Shown: positions 4,656-5,352 of the stretch, in pieces
Layout of the letters: every line of letters begins with the position of its first letter
Numbering within the stretch: position 1 is the first letter of the stretch
Position numbers and translations under genes: made by a program
NCBI GenBank assembly: GCA_018968995.1
Contig: JAGWZD010000166.1
Span: 1 to 5,352 of the forward strand
DNA length: 5,352 nucleotides
Source: Bdellovibrionales bacterium
GTDB taxonomy: Bacteria; Bdellovibrionota; UBA1018
Direction: 5' to 3'
Notes under the pieces: generated by a model
The model's database searches: none
Told to the model about the DNA's origin: nothing
Seen by the model: the letters and a program-made list of their open reading frames with translations, nothing else

Positions 4656-5352
4656 ATATTTTTCCCGATGGTATTTTTTCTTCGCTAGTAAGGTCGTTAC
4701 CCCGAACAATTCCAACAAAACTCATAAGCTTGGTAGTATTCCGGTAGGGCACGCGCTTGCTGCCCCGAATCTTGTAATTACCATTAGAGTAACGTTCAAC
4801 GATCTCTGCCAGTATCGAGTCACCGGCCTTCATTCCAATTACTCCAGAAAGGTCTACCGAAGAGTAACTTAAATCGGCAGCCTCTGGCGCTGCCGCACTC
4901 GTTGCCACCTGGTCCTTTGTTTCGGTCGCCTTAGCCCCGTCAGTCCCTTTTGTTAATTGCGCCTCTTGTTTCGCCTCGAGAATGTCGAGCTCTTTGCGGC
5001 GCTCGGCAATACTGAGAGATCGCTTCACCTCGAGCGTGATATCTCGAAGCATTTCGCTCTCTAGAGTGACGGTAATAATGTCGCCCGGGCTCCTTGCTCG
5101 ATTCTTCGAAAAAAAGAAATTCGACTCTCCCTCGGCGGCCCATAACGAACCAGAATCTCCCGATTGATCTACAAAATCATTCTTCGTTACTCGTTTGATG
5201 CGCGCGGTCTGCTGCTGAGTCGGGCCCCGCTCCTGTCGCGACTCGTCTCGGGCTGCCTGATCCATGCGTTCATACGGATTCTGATCAGCCCGCTTGTCGG
5301 ACCCAGGCTGGTCCCACTCGTCGCTGGCCTCACTTGCTCTTTGAGCCGATGG
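4627..5352 (-). CDS. flgH: Flagellar L-ring protein FlgH, 5' end cut off by the window
   Basis: FlgH is an outer-membrane lipoprotein forming the L-ring, the bushing for the rod. The last 241 residues are visible and the frame is open to the window edge; an ATG at 5265 lies inside the gene and is not its start. The lipoprotein signal and lipobox must lie beyond the window. Family landmarks are GSLWAAEGESNFFFSKNRAR and then SPGDIITVTLES (visible residues 68-99). Others are the helix MLRDITLEVKRS (101-112) and the closing beta region DSILAEIVERYSNGNYKIRG (178-197) with SFVGIVRGNDL (211-221). E. coli FlgH is 232 residues in all, so this one is longer. The extra length is a polar leader and an Ala/Thr/Lys-rich insert (about 131-160). 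The usual Gly-rich FlgH terminus is replaced by IYEYRLQVLR. It overlaps flgI by 29 nt. Confidence 0.93.
   Translation of the reverse strand, partial: PSAQRASEASDEWDQPGSDKRADQNPYERMDQAARDESRQERGPTQQQTARIKRVTKNDFVDQSGDSGSLWAAEGESNFFFSKNRARSPGDIITVTLESEMLRDITLEVKRSLSIAERRKELDILEAKQEAQLTKGTDGAKATETKDQVATSAAAPEAADLSYSSVDLSGVIGMKAGDSILAEIVERYSNGNYKIRGSKRVPYRNTTKLMSFVGIVRGNDLTSEEKIPSGKIYEYRLQVLR

Noticed and set aside
3606..4718. flgI starting at the TTG at 4718
   Set aside because: It would bury the signal peptide behind 21 extra residues encoded antiparallel to no constraint other than flgH; the ATG at 4655 gives a proper Sec signal.
4865..4880. GCCGATTT on the minus strand inside flgH, like a sigma-28 -10 box
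   Set aside because: There is no TAAA-type -35 at about 15 nt upstream, and it lies mid-gene with nothing to transcribe nearby.

Overview
The window is one uninterrupted flagellar gene cluster, all read on the minus strand. In transcription order (high to low coordinates) it holds flgH (L-ring, 5' end outside the window), flgI (P-ring), a 91-residue gene I do not recognise, a short flgJ (rod-binding domain only), flgM (anti-sigma-28), flgN (chaperone), flgK (hook-filament junction 1) and flgL (hook-filament junction 3, 3' end outside the window). Roughly balanced base composition, the basal-body-to-junction gene order, a muramidase-less FlgJ and the presence of L- and P-ring genes point to a diderm (Gram-negative) bacterium outside the enteric group. 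A Bdellovibrio-like or other former-deltaproteobacterial lineage is my best guess, but it is tentative because no phylogenetic marker is present.

Layout: flgH overlaps flgI by 29 nt. flgI overlaps the unknown gene, and the unknown gene overlaps flgJ, each through a 4-nt GTGA stop/start. flgJ overlaps flgM by 41 nt. The only sizeable gap is the 90 nt between flgM and flgN. flgN to flgK (9 nt) and flgK to flgL (11 nt) are tight again. This packing indicates one polycistronic transcript with translational coupling. A sigma-70-like promoter candidate inside the end of flgJ could give flgM and the genes after it a second transcription entry.

How the genes work together: FlgH and FlgI form the outer-membrane and periplasmic bushings around the rod. 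FlgJ helps the rod grow. FlgM holds back late-gene expression until the hook is finished and it is exported. FlgN escorts FlgK and FlgL to the export gate, and FlgK and FlgL join hook to filament. The early-to-late switch therefore falls at flgM, and that is where the regulatory-looking structure is concentrated: an SD sequence displayed in a hairpin loop before flgM, and competing inverted repeats before flgN.

The least explained items are the 91-residue protein between FlgI and FlgJ and the RNA structures flanking flgM. I see no tRNA, rRNA, CRISPR array, insertion sequence or convincing intrinsic terminator. The long plus-strand reading frames are antisense shadows of these genes.
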